Of a stretch of DNA of 35,945 nucleotides, positions 20,561 to 32,985 are shown piece by piece. A model generated the notes under the pieces. The model did no database searches and was not told where the DNA came from. It saw only the letters and a program-made list of their open reading frames with translations. A program made the position numbers and the translations under genes. The stretch is from assembly GCA_040143965.1 (NCBI GenBank), contig JASJQH010006937.1, positions 1 to 35,945 on the forward strand. The letters run 5' to 3'. The number at the start of each line of letters is the position of its first letter. The stretch's first letter is position 1. Origin of the DNA: Basidiobolus ranarum. Taxonomy: Eukaryota; Basidiobolomycota; Basidiobolomycetes; Basidiobolales.

Positions 20561-22340
20561 CCTATTGCTCGGTAGATTTGTACGAATTTACATACTTTTT
20601 CCATTCGCTGTTAGATTGAATAAATGATTAAAGCTTTAACCCCTCTAGTCCTATCAGTTATATCTACAAAGCACATCTATAAAATCTTTCTCTAGGAAGG
20701 ATATGTCATATCGTGTTGAGCATGTATTTGCTGTGCCTAAAGGGTAATATTTCTGCAGATTGATGACTTGTTCAGAATGTGTGGAGATGGATAAGTTGTT
20801 TAGCAGCGGTCTTTTATAGTTCTACGGGCAGCATACCCAAACACAGTCTGGCTATTTCAGCGCTTTCACACCCCGGCTTGCGAGAAAGATGTTGGTAGTT
20901 AGTGACATCATATGAGCAATAATCTCTCGAAGGTCTGACACTCGACTTTGATAGAGATCACAATGCATCTGCTCATCCCTCTACACATCCCACATTTGAT
21001 GAAATCCATGGTGATCAACAACTGTGGTTTTAGCAAGTGCTTTATCCACCGATAAACTGTTAAATGCTACATCTAAATCCAGATCGCTTAACTATACTTG
21101 AATTACGTAGAATTTAACAGACGGCGTATTGTTGTAATGGTATCATCCCTTATACTCCATCCCCAGTTAACAAACTAATGCAGTGCGAACCAAATAATGT
21201 GGGGTTCCAGCAGTGATTAGTGCCACAGAGTGGAAAATACCTTGATCGATCTGCTTGCATAACTCCAGTCTTGAGGTTGAAGCATGATGATACCTTCGTT
21301 AGTCAGCTGTGATACTTCCCTATCTTCCATCTACTTGCGCTAGAAGAAAATAAAAGAAATTCGACGCAAATAAGGTTTGTTGCATTTGATGTGCAAGCGA
21401 GTTGACTATACTGTTCGAAGGGTGGCACTGCGATATCAAACCAGTAAGGACAATCAACCTTCGACTGTAATATGGCGTACCGATTTTGCTACGAGACCTT
21501 ATAGGGGTATTGCTTGCTGTACCACAGGTTACATGAACAGCTTCTCTTCATACAATATCTCAGTAAATAGCAATTACCGAAACATAGCCTGGCTAGATCG
21601 ACTGCATAGTATATATATTTGACTTACCGTGTTTTCGATGGATCTCCCATGGAATACCAAATGGAAACCTTCTTTTCACGAGCACTTCCAAGCAATGCAG
21701 CATCCACTTGGGATGCAGACGATGTTATTCTGAGAATAGCATCCTAATCGGTTTGGCATTTTTGTGGGCTTTGGTATTATCAATAGTTGTGCTGCTTTGA
21801 GACCATTCAAGTAGCATGATATTCAAACTCAGATTCAATGTCAATCTCGGAAACCGCGATGAAGTTTTTCAACTACCAAGCATGATGAATCAAACAATCC
21901 CCTAACTAGCACGATGATTTGACAGATCGCATTGCCTTACATAATCTACGATGCAAGATCAAATTCAAATTACAAATGCTTAGTACGGTTTATAGTAATT
22001 GGAGTTGGTACGGAGGTTTTGATCATAACAGAAAGGCAACTCGGAAACATATCTGAAGCTCTAGCTCAAATCGATAATAATTGTTCACCTACAACCCCTA
22101 TATTCTAAATTAACAAAGCTTGTGGGGACTTTCATGGCAAACTTACACATACCAAACAATACGTTTCAAACGGGATCCAAAACCGCTCTTCGGCTTATAA
22201 AGTATGACTATCCTTAAACCTCAATCTGTTGAGAGAAAACCTCTAGACTCTACTCCTTCCCCTTAAACTAACCCCTTCTTCCCTATATTGCTTCAAATTT
22301 AACTTGCTCTTTAAAATTTAAATCGTAAAAACCGTAATCA
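20561..22340. other. 1.8-kb stretch with no recognised gene
   Basis: Follows the slu7 relic and precedes the truncated secreted-protein start. An 81-codon plus-strand frame (21377-21622) has no family motif. The last 150 nt look like a normal promoter and leader (TATA at 22196, pyrimidine-rich leader). Confidence 0.5.
22196..22202 (+). promoter_or_regulatory. TATA box (TATAAAG) upstream of the truncated secreted protein
   Basis: TATAAAG about 140 nt upstream of the ATG at 22341, with a CT-rich stretch between, as in expressed fungal genes. Confidence 0.4.
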
Positions 22341-22604
22341 ATGCGTCGAGCTCAAGTACTATTAATGTGTGCTGCTCTAATAGCGCCCTTGGGACAAGCA
22401 CATATGCAAATGAAAAAGCCACTATCACGTCGATCAAAATTCAATCCGTCTAATGCACCTGATCAAGTCGACTACTCCTTGCCAAAGTCCATTTTCTTGC
22501 AGCATCATTTTCATTTTAATTTTCAAAATTTGATAATTGGTTCCATCCACTATTTCAGAAGAGGCAAAAGTTGCATAAATTTGAGAAGTAGACATTACAG
22601 ATAG
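22341..22604 (+). pseudogene. Truncated secreted His1 (LPMO-like) protein, first exon only
   Basis: The frame opens with a clear signal peptide (MRRAQVLLMCAALIAPLGQA, residues 1-20). Its predicted cleavage leaves a histidine as the first mature residue: HMQMKKPLSRRSKFNPSNAP, then DQVDYSL. An N-terminal His followed by P-x-x-R-R-S-K and a V-D-Y-x-L segment resembles small secreted copper-dependent polysaccharide monooxygenase-like proteins of zygomycete-type fungi, where His1 is half of the copper-binding brace. After residue 47 (22481) similarity ends. The remaining 40 codons look like translated non-coding sequence, and no donor or later exon with the second histidine is seen. The upstream promoter looks intact, so the body of the gene seems lost. 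Family assignment rests on about 27 mature residues and is tentative. Confidence 0.5.
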
Positions 22605-22695
22605 TGCAAGTTTGGGGCTCATAACCTGTTAAAGTATTTAGGGGCCTGTTGGAAGTGGTTTGGAGAATTAGAGATATTGGTGGTTTTCAGTTATA

Positions 22696-23349
22696 GATTT
22701 ATTGAGTAGAAAGTTAACATTTATAGTTTTGTCATGATGTAAATAAACTAACATGTATAATATGTTAACAAAGGTCCCATAAACATGTGTGCAAAGCTTG
22801 GGGCTTCTAGCACTAGCTTGTAAAATCTATATATCTGAGAACTTCCAAGTTGGTGCAATATTCAAAGTAAATTTCAATTGAGAATGATGGGTAATATCTT
22901 AGTTCAATATAGGATAGCTACATTCTAAGCTATATTTGACTATATAGATATTTATGCAATGCTTATTTCCACAATTTCAGCAGTAATCAGGTGAAGAATG
23001 AACACTTTGTGTATAAGCTCAATGATTTATTGAGTAGAAAGTTGACATTTTTAGTTTTGTCAAGATGTAAACAAAATAACATGTAGATTGTGTCAGGAAA
23101 GGTCCCAGGAGCATGTGTGTAAAGTTTAGGGTTTCTAGCACAAGTCTGAAGAATATATATATCTGAGAACTTCAAAGTTGGTGTCAATATTCTAACTAAA
23201 TTCTGATTGAGAATAATGGGTGATATCTTTGTGGAATATAGGATAACTAAATACTAAGCTATATATGACTATATTGATATTTAGGCAGTGCTAATTTCAA
23301 CAATTTCAGCAGTAATCAGGTGAAGAATGAACACTTCGTGTGTAAGCTC
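22696..23349. repeat. Tandem direct repeat, two copies, period about 328 bp
   Basis: Copy 1 spans about 22696-23020, copy 2 about 23024-23349. Both start GATTTATTGAGTAGAAAGTT and end with CAGCAGTAATCAGGTGAAG followed by AATGAACACTT and TAAGCTC. By eye the copies are roughly four fifths identical along the whole length, with small indels. Neither copy has a long open frame. The near-equal lengths and adjacency point to one old tandem duplication of non-coding sequence. It could be a fragment of a dispersed repeat family, which a genome search would show. Confidence 0.88.
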
Positions 23350-23663
23350 TATATATACAATTTACGACAAGTAGTGTTACTTGACTCACTATGATAGATG
23401 CTTTGAATTCAAAAATACTCAATCTCCTTATCAATTTCACAAACAAAAACCACTCATTCAACGATTATTGGTCTTAATAGAAGATTTCACTTTTCATTTT
23501 AAATATATTACCAATTGTAAACATCCTTGAGCACCATTTACTTGGAATGTTCAACAAAGAAACTCAAAACCTAACCTCCTCACTCTTGATTCATTTATGA
23601 TCCATATTACATTTGCCAACAAGTCATTATGAACTTAAGGTATTAGCGAAGTCAGAGTAAAGG

Positions 23664-23669
23664 TTTATT
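23664..23669 (-). terminator. Polyadenylation signal AATAAA for galactokinase
   Basis: The complement reads AATAAA about 35 nt downstream of the galactokinase stop, with a second overlapping copy beside it. Confidence 0.45.
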
Positions 23670-23703
23670 TATTCACATCATTTAATGGTCGCAGACTACC
23701 CGA

Positions 23704-25302
23704 TCAAAATGTATAGAAATATGCGCCACTAGAAGGACGAGATGCAAATATCACATCTGACATTTCGTCTTCGGTAATATTGGGGAACCTTTTTTGAAAA
23801 TATTCCTTTCTGACTGTCTTAATGAATGTCTCCACCTGATCTTCTGAGACCAACGAAACTGTACATCCACCCCACCCTGCTCCTGTTAAACGCGAGCCAT
23901 AGGCCCCAGCCTTACGACTGATGGCAGTCAACTCATCTAACTCCGGACAAGAGCAGTTGAAATTATCCCGACAAGATTCCTGGCTCTCATTCATTAATTG
24001 GCCTAATCTAGTAAAGGTATCCTTGCTATCTGATACCGACGATTTCCTTGATTCGCAGATGTCACGGAATCTGACCACACGCAAGGATTCGGTAAATACG
24101 TGCACAGCACGAGTGTACAATTGGAAAAGCTCGGCCCTTACTGGGAACTTGGACATGAATTTGGATTTAAATTCCGAATCCGAGAGGCCTACTGCGTGGC
24201 TCATCTCAGATTCCGTATATCCTTCGCGCTTAACGATATACTTTTCCACCAATTGGAGCATCTTCTCTAAGCGATAGCTCCATTGTTCAGTCTCGCTAGT
24301 AAATTTCGGTTCATCTTGTTTGGTGAAATAGATATCCATGACTTCTTTATAGGTTTTTGGATTACTATCGAGTAGGCCCAGTTCTTTAGCTAATAGCATG
24401 GCTCCAACACTGGTCTCAACCACTCTTAGATTGTAGCAAACAGGGGCAGAAACAACTTTATCCGCGGTAACCAGAGTATTCGAGACAACGAACGATATAG
24501 CCGGCTCAGTTGAGGGAAATTCGACGGGGATGGTTCGAAATTCTGGTTCGAATTCTATGAAGGTTGCTGAATCCGCACGGGACATCACAGAAGCGGTTTG
24601 ATCCATGCCACCACTGTTCACTCCAACATAGCGTTCGGACTCGATAGCGATTTGCACGATCTCTGATTTCTCCAAGTTTCTCTTGTTGGCCTTCATTGTA
24701 GCCATGGCTGCAGTGCAGACGAAAGCGGCTGAACTGGACATCCCGCCACCACTAGGTACTGAACCGTCCATTAAACAGTTCATACCAGCTGGGGACTCCT
24801 TAAGCTGAAGTTTCTCCAGCATACCTTTGTAACCAGATTTGAAATAATTCGTCCATTCGTGGATAGAGGCATCAATGTGTACAATGCATTCTGTGTCGTA
24901 ATCAAATTCACGAGCAGGGTATTTTTTTCCATCGACGTTAGCCACATGCACCTTGGTATCAGAAGATGTGGTAGATACAGCAATCAAACAATCACGGTCC
25001 ACTGCCATTGGGAACACTGGGAATCCGGCGTAATCGATATGTTCACCAATGATATTTACACGTCCGGGTGAACGAGCGATGAACTCGGGCTCTACTCCGT
25101 AAATGGATTTGAAACTCTCAACCAAGTTTTGATAACGCTTTCTGTAAAGAGATAGAAGTATATTAGAAAGGGGCTCGTGATAGTAGCATCTCATTAAGAG
25201 GATTGAATATGCAGCAGAGCTAACTTACTTCTGGGCGTCACATTTTGCTTCGGCATAGATGTCACTTAATGATTGGGTGACTGGTACAAAATCTTGTGGC
25301 AT
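23704..25302 (-). CDS. GAL1: Galactokinase (GHMP kinase family)
   Basis: Two exons, 25229-25302 and 23704-25141, with an 87-nt GT-AG intron encode 503 residues. The enzyme phosphorylates galactose to galactose 1-phosphate with ATP, the entry step of the Leloir pathway. The start is MPQDFVPVTQSLSDIYAEAK. The sugar-binding signature is RSPGRVNIIGEHIDYAGFPV (about residues 48-67). The ATP loop GSVPSGGGMSSSAAFVC is at about 151-167, and the catalytic aspartate is in VNSGGMDQTASV (Asp205). The third GHMP motif is GAYGSRLTGAGWGGCTVSLV, and the C-terminus ends SGAYFYTF. All catalytic elements are intact, so this is a kinase and not a Gal3-type sensor that has lost residues in the ATP loop. No Gal4-type CGG-N11-CCG site was noticed upstream. 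TATAAAAA lies about 67 nt before the ATG. Confidence 0.96.
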
Positions 25303-25368
25303 AATTGATATTCAAACAGGAGAAGAACTAAATGAAGCGGCTGGAGATATGCAAGTGGCTGACTCGAA

Positions 25369-25376
25369 TTTTTATA
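25369..25376 (-). promoter_or_regulatory. TATA box (TATAAAAA) of galactokinase
   Basis: The complement reads TATAAAAA about 67 nt upstream of the ATG. Confidence 0.55.
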
Positions 25377-27614
25377 CCCCCGACCAGCTGTGACGCAATC
25401 CACAATCCACACAAGCAATGATTTTGAGTGGGATCTTTATTCGTCGATGAGGTAGCGCCTCTTATGTGTGGCCAGTTGGGCAACTTTTGATTTGCTCGAA
25501 TCTGCGAAACTCTAGTGCTGTCTTGAAAAGGTTGCCATGTTTCTGACTTCCAAATTTGGATATGTATGTGTGGAGATTTGCATGCTATATAGCACAAGAA
25601 TATTTGTCTGCCAAAGTGGATATCAAGAAGATCTATGGGTCTCAATTACTGTGGTCTAGTTTATGATGGTTCTCAGGATTAATGAAATTCCGACTCACCG
25701 TACAATCCAATCATCTACTACCATTTAGAGTAGTATGGAGATGAGGGCTTGTATGATGGAGCAATGAAGCCACACACATTACATAACCTTCGATAAGTGC
25801 TGAGCATTGACGTGTTGAAACATCAACCACCTGCGTTTACTATCAACAACCATAAAGATTTGGCTGCTAGCAGTCTCCAAAGTGCGGTTTCAGCTACTGC
25901 CAGGTCGCCACTCGTTTTACCAGGTAGCAATATGATTGGGCTTGTATGCTCACCAAAATTAATAGTTACTTTTTATATTTGTAGGTCTCAAGTAGACCTC
26001 GGCGCTGATTTTCGATCTTCTTGGAATGTGGCAGTATAGAGCCTGGGTTCCCTCTGGATCCAACCTTGGTACTAGGAGATGACCCTATATTTTGATTAAC
26101 TTTGGTTTTTATGGCGAGAAAATGAATCAATAGTCCATTACCTTGATAATGGGCATTTCTTGTGTTTAAACTATCAGATAACCATTCAATTTGAGGGCAT
26201 GACTCATATATGGATACATATGAATCTGAATCTTCTGTCCAATATACCGAATCATAGCACTAACGTTGGCGAATTTTTTTCTCATTTTTGCTTTCACTTC
26301 CATATGCCACTGTCATAACCACTTCTCTATGTGCCCTTTTTATTGGGATTATTGAATGGTGTAATATTATCAAGAAGGCAATAAATGTCATTAATATCAT
26401 GTAATTGCAAGAAAGGTGCGTCATCTCCACTTACTCCAAACGTGACATTCATTAAGGTAAACACGATTCCACGACTTATACCACCATAACAACCAGTAAA
26501 GTACAGTTAGAGGTTATAAAATATACTAGAACGTCTTCTCTTTTCACTTGAGTAAAAGTATTAACTGGTCTATTGGACTCTTCATAAATTCAAGTTCAAC
26601 CACTTGTCATCATCGGGTGGTGGAAATTTACGAAAACAATACATACATAAATATTGGAGGAATTGTTAGGACCGGTGTACCTTCATAACACCTGGCAACG
26701 TATTACCAAACATGAAACCTAAGGTGATTGTCTATTGATGGTGGAGAAATGGAAACAGTAGTGTATGTACAAAGTAACACGGCAAAAAGAAATGAAGACA
26801 CAAGGAATTCCTGTATTTTGAAAGCTTATCTCGGGCGAAGATTAAAATCACCATAGATTTTTTGGAGTAAAGATTCAGTATGACTTGTATATTAGTTGTG
26901 AAATCTAATATAGAATTTTCCTTGAAAGTACTATTATTAACTCAGACTACTGTCCGAAACAGGCCTATGTTGGAAGTAAAAATCAAAGTTCACTCGAGAA
27001 ATGAAAACCATGATCATCTATCTTCATACAAACTCGCATCAATAATTAGCAGTGCAGTACAGAAATAGCACGTACTCTTCCCAGGTGTAAAATTAAACTC
27101 AAACATTGTCTCGACCGACCTTTAGAAAGACCATGAAATGCACTTGAATAATTTCAGCAAATTTAGTTCCAAAATCGGACTACTTGTCACAAAATAGGTA
27201 TTTTCTAGAGTAAAGACCCAGAAGCCATAGCTGGCCGGTCTATTCTTAACTTGGGTATATTTAGCCTTGATTGTGAATAGCAGTTCAACTGCTTCTGTGC
27301 AGGTGATTTTCTTTCAATATCTATTAATCATCCAAATCAAGTTGCGACTTCAAGCGAAGTATCATTGCTTTGTGAGTATACACATGTTGCACAATCGAAT
27401 CACCGCTCCATCTACCTTTCATTTGTCGGCTCAAGTGATAACGCGTCATCTGACGATTAGATTACCAAGACGTGATCGATGGTCTTGGTGATCAGGTTCT
27501 CTTAACTACTATAAAATCCGTGATTTTGTTTATATTTCATTGCCAAATATGGAAGAAATGAGAGTCTGGTGAGATCATCGGCAGTGAGGGCACACGCGTT
27601 CGCGTTCAAATACA

Positions 27615-27623
27615 TATATATAA
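27615..27623 (+). promoter_or_regulatory. TATA box (TATATATAA) of histone H4
   Basis: TATATATAA about 55-63 nt upstream of the H4 start codon. Confidence 0.6.
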
Positions 27624-27650
27624 TGAAGTGACCGCACTGTGAAATCTTAA

Positions 27651-27989
<339 letters not shown>

Positions 27990-28050
27990 AATACTCTTTG
28001 ATGCTTCGTGTAAATATGTTATGTTGGTTAGATCTGTATTGATTGGTTGA

Positions 28051-28056
28051 AATAAA
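28051..28056 (+). terminator. Polyadenylation signal AATAAA for histone H4
   Basis: AATAAA 62 nt after the H4 stop. Confidence 0.55.
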
Positions 28057-28248
28057 TAGTTGCATTCAGCAAGATCCGATTCTTAATCTACGAATGCGTA
28101 TTACCGTTGTAAGTCGATAGATCCAAGATTAACGCCAAACGAGTGTGTTGATCGGAGAAAATGAAACTTGTTAGGTTGAGGGTTGTAAGTTTACTTCAGT
28201 CAGGAGAATTACTTCACTGTTTCATCGGATTATCTGAATTCATATAGC

Positions 28249-29490
28249 ATGGTCATGGTGCGAAAGCAGACTTGGCCCTCTTTCCCACTTTCTCCAATCC
28301 CCAGACAAGTCGCCTCAGACATCCTCCAAACTGAACATATGAATTTGAAGTTCGGCGCGACGCATTGGAGAAGTCTTTTCCATCAAGGTTTACTTTTCTG
28401 GATTTTACTCAATCTGCCAAAGATATTTGGTCAGACAGTGGAGCATAGTGACAATGAGTTAAATCTCTATACTACAAATTATCCCGGGAGTATTTTGATA
28501 TTCATTAGTGGGATTTCCAGCTCCATGCTAAATGTCTTTGGAAGCTCGTATGTTATCTATATATCCTGGGCGGATTATAAATCTTCTGCCACATTCACCA
28601 ACCCACTCTTGAGATTTCCTTATCATAGCGCTTGTATAAGTCTTGGCTTTGGAGTTTTGAGTTCAATCAATTTAGGATATGCAAGTATTTATGGTAAACC
28701 GTTGGAAGGGACACCGTGCAATGTCTTAGCACTTCTCATTTACTCCCTTTTGCTGTTGGATATTCTGTTGGTGGGTGCAATCGCTTTCTCTACCTACTTA
28801 AAGATTTGTAGAAACCATAGAGTAGATTTTGGCAAGTTCGATTGGAAGTTACTGGTCGTTTGCTTCTGCTTAGTCACTTTAATCACCGCTGTTAGTAGTT
28901 TGTTGGACGGCTTTGGTGGAGATACATATTGGTAAAGGGAATGCTAACCATGTCTATTTTCAACCGAATTCAGCTAATATTCCCTTTAAAGGTGTTTTAT
29001 TAATGACAAACAAAACTCGGGTGAACGGCTGAGCATCACCTATTTTTTGCTGATAATTTATATCTCACTTCTACTGATTACCAGCAGTTATCTGATGGTG
29101 ATGAATCGGCTGAATGTCATAACCGAAAGAATGCTTCAACTGATTGAAAAATCCAAAGAATGTTCTCGTGCCATTAGTATACAAAGTCGTGTAGACTCGG
29201 AAAGTGAGACTTCTAGTGCTAACTCTTCTGATAACTTGAGTGAGTTTACTGAGAAGCTTGAAATACCCGGGACACTCGATCGGGCTACTCAACGAATATT
29301 TACCCATGTACTATTGCATCTATTACACTATATTCCGATGATGGTGTACTTGATTGGGAAACTATGTTCGTACTATACGAGTTGGGTCTACACCGTTTCC
29401 ATTGTTTTGATCAATACTGGTGGTATTTGGAGAGCCTTGTATTATGGTAAAGGGGTTGCCTCTAAGAAAGCCTTGGGAAATCTTCGCTAA
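28249..29490 (+). CDS. Seven-transmembrane receptor, cAMP-receptor-like GPCR type
   Basis: Two exons, 28249-28931 and 28992-29490, with a 60-nt GT-AG intron encode 393 residues. Eight hydrophobic spans are visible. The first (WRSLFHQGLLFWILLNLPKI) looks like a signal peptide if translation starts at Met31 (28339), since MNLKFGATHW fits a signal-peptide start. The other seven would be TM1 ILIFISGISSSMLNVFGSSY, TM2 SACISLGFGVLSSINLGYA, TM3 VLALLIYSLLLLDILLVGAI, TM4 WKLLVVCFCLVTLITAVSSL, TM5 TYFLLIIYISLLLITSSYLM, TM6 FTHVLLHLLHYIPMMVYLIG and TM7 WVYTVSIVLINTGGIWRAL. A Cys at the start of TM3 (GTPCN) and one in the second outer loop (YWCF, made by the splice) are placed as in the canonical GPCR disulphide. 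A Ser-rich third inner loop (SRVDSESETSSANSSDN) is a likely phosphorylation site. Ligand unknown; cAMP-receptor-like is by topology, not by firm sequence match. Confidence 0.72.
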
Positions 29491-29846
29491 CCCAAAATGA
29501 AGGAGAAATCACTTGGCAAGTTGAGGTTTGGAGATTCTTGCTACTATTATTAATTTGAATGTAAATAATATAACGATGCCAAAAAAACATCATTTTAAAT
29601 ATTTAACCAACTTTACCAATGTTCAGGTGAATATACTCGAGAGTGCCAATAAATATCATTTATGTGATTTATTCATGTTGATTGCAAATGTAGAATTAGT
29701 TTAAACTTAGAATGGTGACTCAAATATATCATAGGGATATAGTGTAACTGGAGACATCTTGAACAAATAAATAGATAAGCTCACAGGGCTCTTTGATACG
29801 CTTGATATCAAAGGTTTAGAAGATAGGTTGGTTATTAAAATGTTGG
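29491..29846. other. Convergent 3' flanks of receptor and C2 genes
   Basis: About 360 nt of AT-rich sequence between two converging stop codons. No gene recognised. Confidence 0.6.
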
Positions 29847-30631
29847 TCAAAAAGTAGGAGAGGTTGGTTGGAATGGTCTCCATCCTAACACTTCTTGGGG
29901 GTTTGTAAGAACTGGTGTTGCACCACCCTAAATAGTGAACCCAGTTTGTTATCGAAGTGGGCGATTATGTTGTGTGAATAAAATGAATGGGCATACCGTA
30001 AACTCTAGAGATAAATTCAGATGTATCTCACCAGTTGAAGATCCATTTGAAGCACGTATTTGAAACCAGTCAGATAGTGGGCTCTGTTGCATAACTCTAT
30101 AGAGGTCGACTTTCGCAACCCCTTTGTACCAAAAGGTATTTGAGTTTTTAAACATATAAGAAATAATGGAGAATTATCAAGTATGTGTGTACTACGCTTA
30201 CCTATCAGGTCATCTGGTTTGAAGGAATCTTCATCATAGCATTCGATGTATAGATATTGTGCTTCATCTGTCACTTCACTGAACGACCATGTCAGAGTGA
30301 GTTATTTCTACAGAGAACAGGATACATAATAACTTACAAATCAAAAGATTCGTCCCAATTGGGAGATGAGCTGTTGGCTTGCGTGCGTGAGCGCTTTGTG
30401 TCTTTACGATCCACACTGAACACGATGTACGGGTCACTGGAACCTATAGAATGATGAGTATAAAGTTGGCCCTCTATGGCACAAAAAACTAGTTCCTTCA
30501 TACCTCCCACAATATCCATATCTTTGATAGCACGACCAGAGCCTGTATCAAATAAAAAGTTAACCACATGGTAAAAAATGAAGAAAAAAGGCTTCTTTAC
30601 CGAGGGTAATTGTCAGTTTTCCAGTGCGCAT
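29847..30631 (-). CDS. Small C2-domain protein with five introns (152 aa)
   Basis: Six exons (30601-30631, 30504-30542, 30338-30443, 30202-30278, 29997-30121, 29847-29927) with GT-AG introns of 58-80 nt encode 152 residues. The protein starts MRTGKLTITLGSGRAIKDMD. Loop 1 is GGSSDPYIVFSVD, the N-W strand is SSPNWDESFDFEVTDEA, and loop 3 is LYIECYDEDSFKPDDLIG, rich in acidic residues. The last beta strand is STGEIHLNLSLEF, and a tail GWRPFQPTSPTF follows. The acidic loops fit a calcium-dependent membrane-binding C2 domain. The tail with W-x-P and P-x-x-P resembles the proline-rich ends of short fungal C2 proteins. It is a paralogue-like relative of the intronless C2 protein at 2417, with a more complete calcium site. 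Each exon is too short to stand out alone; the chain is supported by frame continuity at all five junctions. Confidence 0.88.
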
Positions 30632-30789
30632 TGTTTTAAGAAGAAACTACTCTTTGGTAAAGTAGGGCGTGGAACTTAGATATCTAGCAATTCCACAAGA
30701 AAAGGGTGAAATGGCTGCAACTCCTGTCTGTGCAATCATCTGTAATGACCAATTAAGGAAATGAACCATAATTTAATACATATTATTTC

Positions 30790-30795
30790 TTTATT
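30790..30795 (-). terminator. Polyadenylation signal AATAAA for histone H3
   Basis: The complement reads AATAAA about 82 nt after the H3 stop. Confidence 0.45.
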
Positions 30796-30876
30796 TAAAA
30801 AAGTCATTGAAACCACACACTTAGACATATATATACAAAAATTATTTAAACGAGTGTATAAAATATGTAAGCATGA

Positions 30877-32091
<1,215 letters not shown>

Positions 32092-32985
32092 TTAGACGTA
32101 TCTGGTGGCCGAAGCATTCAAATCCTGGAAATAAACATGCTGCAAGGCATCCTTGGCTGAGATCCTAAGGTGAGGCTGGTATTGCAGCATTCTGGCCAGG
32201 AGATCGATCCCAAAAGGATCCATATTTGGGAAGATGTGCGCAAGATTCTGCGGAGGGTAGTAGGGGAAATTATTGCGGAAAGCAGGATGTTGACTCACCC
32301 CTGGCCATGTATGCTCTGATGGGGTCCCGAGAAGTCGAAAGATTTTCAACAATTGATCATCGTTAGTGGTGCCTGGGAAGAGCGGGCGTCCAGTAAACAT
32401 CTCAGCCATAATGCAACCTGCAGACCAAATATCAATGGTCGTAGTGTAATTTCTTGAGCCCAGCAACACATCTGGTGCACGATACCATAAGGTAACAACT
32501 TCGTTAGAAAAGGTATTTACGGGTATACCGAAGGCGCGTGCTAGGCCAAAATCCGCTAGTTTCAGTTCTCCACGAGCATTGATAAGTAGATTTTGAGGTT
32601 TCAAATCTCTATGTAAAACTCGATTTTCATGACAAAAGGCAGTGCCTCGGAGAAGCTGGAACATGAAGGATTTGATTAGCATGGGATCTAATGCTCCGTT
32701 ATTACCATGTGTGTCCATGTATTTCTTAAGATCTTTATCCATGAATTCGAATACCAACATCAATTTGTTTTCTGTGTGGACGACATCGTTAAGACGAACA
32801 ATATTGGTGTGTTTTAATTCTTTCATTAGAGATATCTCTCTAATGGCAGTGCTTGGAGCACCCTCCTCAGTATCTAGATGGATTTCTTTCAAAGCCACCG
32901 TTTCACTAGTCATACGGTTCTTACCTTTGTAAACGTTGGCATATGTGCCTTCACCCAACTTTTCGAGGCGTTGGTATTTATCCAT
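32092..32985 (-). CDS. PHO85: Cyclin-dependent kinase, Pho85/CDK5 type
   Basis: An intronless frame of 297 residues covering one protein kinase domain. Motifs in order: Gly-loop [20 protein letters not shown], the ATP lysine in [10 protein letters not shown], the cyclin-binding helix [17 protein letters not shown], catalytic [11 protein letters not shown], metal-binding [10 protein letters not shown], the activation segment [20 protein letters not shown], and [16 protein letters not shown]. The helix PSTAIRE plus [18 protein letters not shown] places it with Pho85 and CDK5, not with Cdc28 (PSTAIRE but E-x-L-D). The activation segment has Ser (F-S-N-E) where Cdc28-type CDKs have the activating Thr, as in Pho85. 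Pho85 with various cyclins controls phosphate, glycogen and nutrient responses. The start is the first Met and matches the family N-terminus M-D-K-Y-x-x-L-E-K-L-G. Confidence 0.96.
   Translation of the reverse strand: MDKYQRLEKLGEGTYANVYKGKNRMTSETVALKEIHLDTEEGAPSTAIREISLMKELKHTNIVRLNDVVHTENKLMLVFEFMDKDLKKYMDTHGNNGALDPMLIKSFMFQLLRGTAFCHENRVLHRDLKPQNLLINARGELKLADFGLARAFGIPVNTFSNEVVTLWYRAPDVLLGSRNYTTTIDIWSAGCIMAEMFTGRPLFPGTTNDDQLLKIFRLLGTPSEHTWPGVSQHPAFRNNFPYYPPQNLAHIFPNMDPFGIDLLARMLQYQPHLRISAKDALQHVYFQDLNASATRYV

Larger units (their letters stand above)
22605..23703. other. Non-coding stretch with two-copy tandem repeat, then galactokinase 3' flank
   Basis: Apart from the tandem repeat (listed separately) and the galactokinase poly(A) region near 23664, nothing coding is recognised. 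It is noticeably AT-rich. Confidence 0.55.

Noticed and set aside
22696-23349. Direct repeat considered as terminal repeats of a mobile element
   Set aside because: The copies are adjacent with only about 3 nt between them, so there is no internal region; a tandem duplication explains it better.
23921-24277. 118-codon plus-strand frame
   Set aside because: Antisense shadow of galactokinase.
25797-26039. 80-codon plus-strand frame between galactokinase and H4
   Set aside because: No domain, signal peptide or splice continuation seen; consistent with chance.
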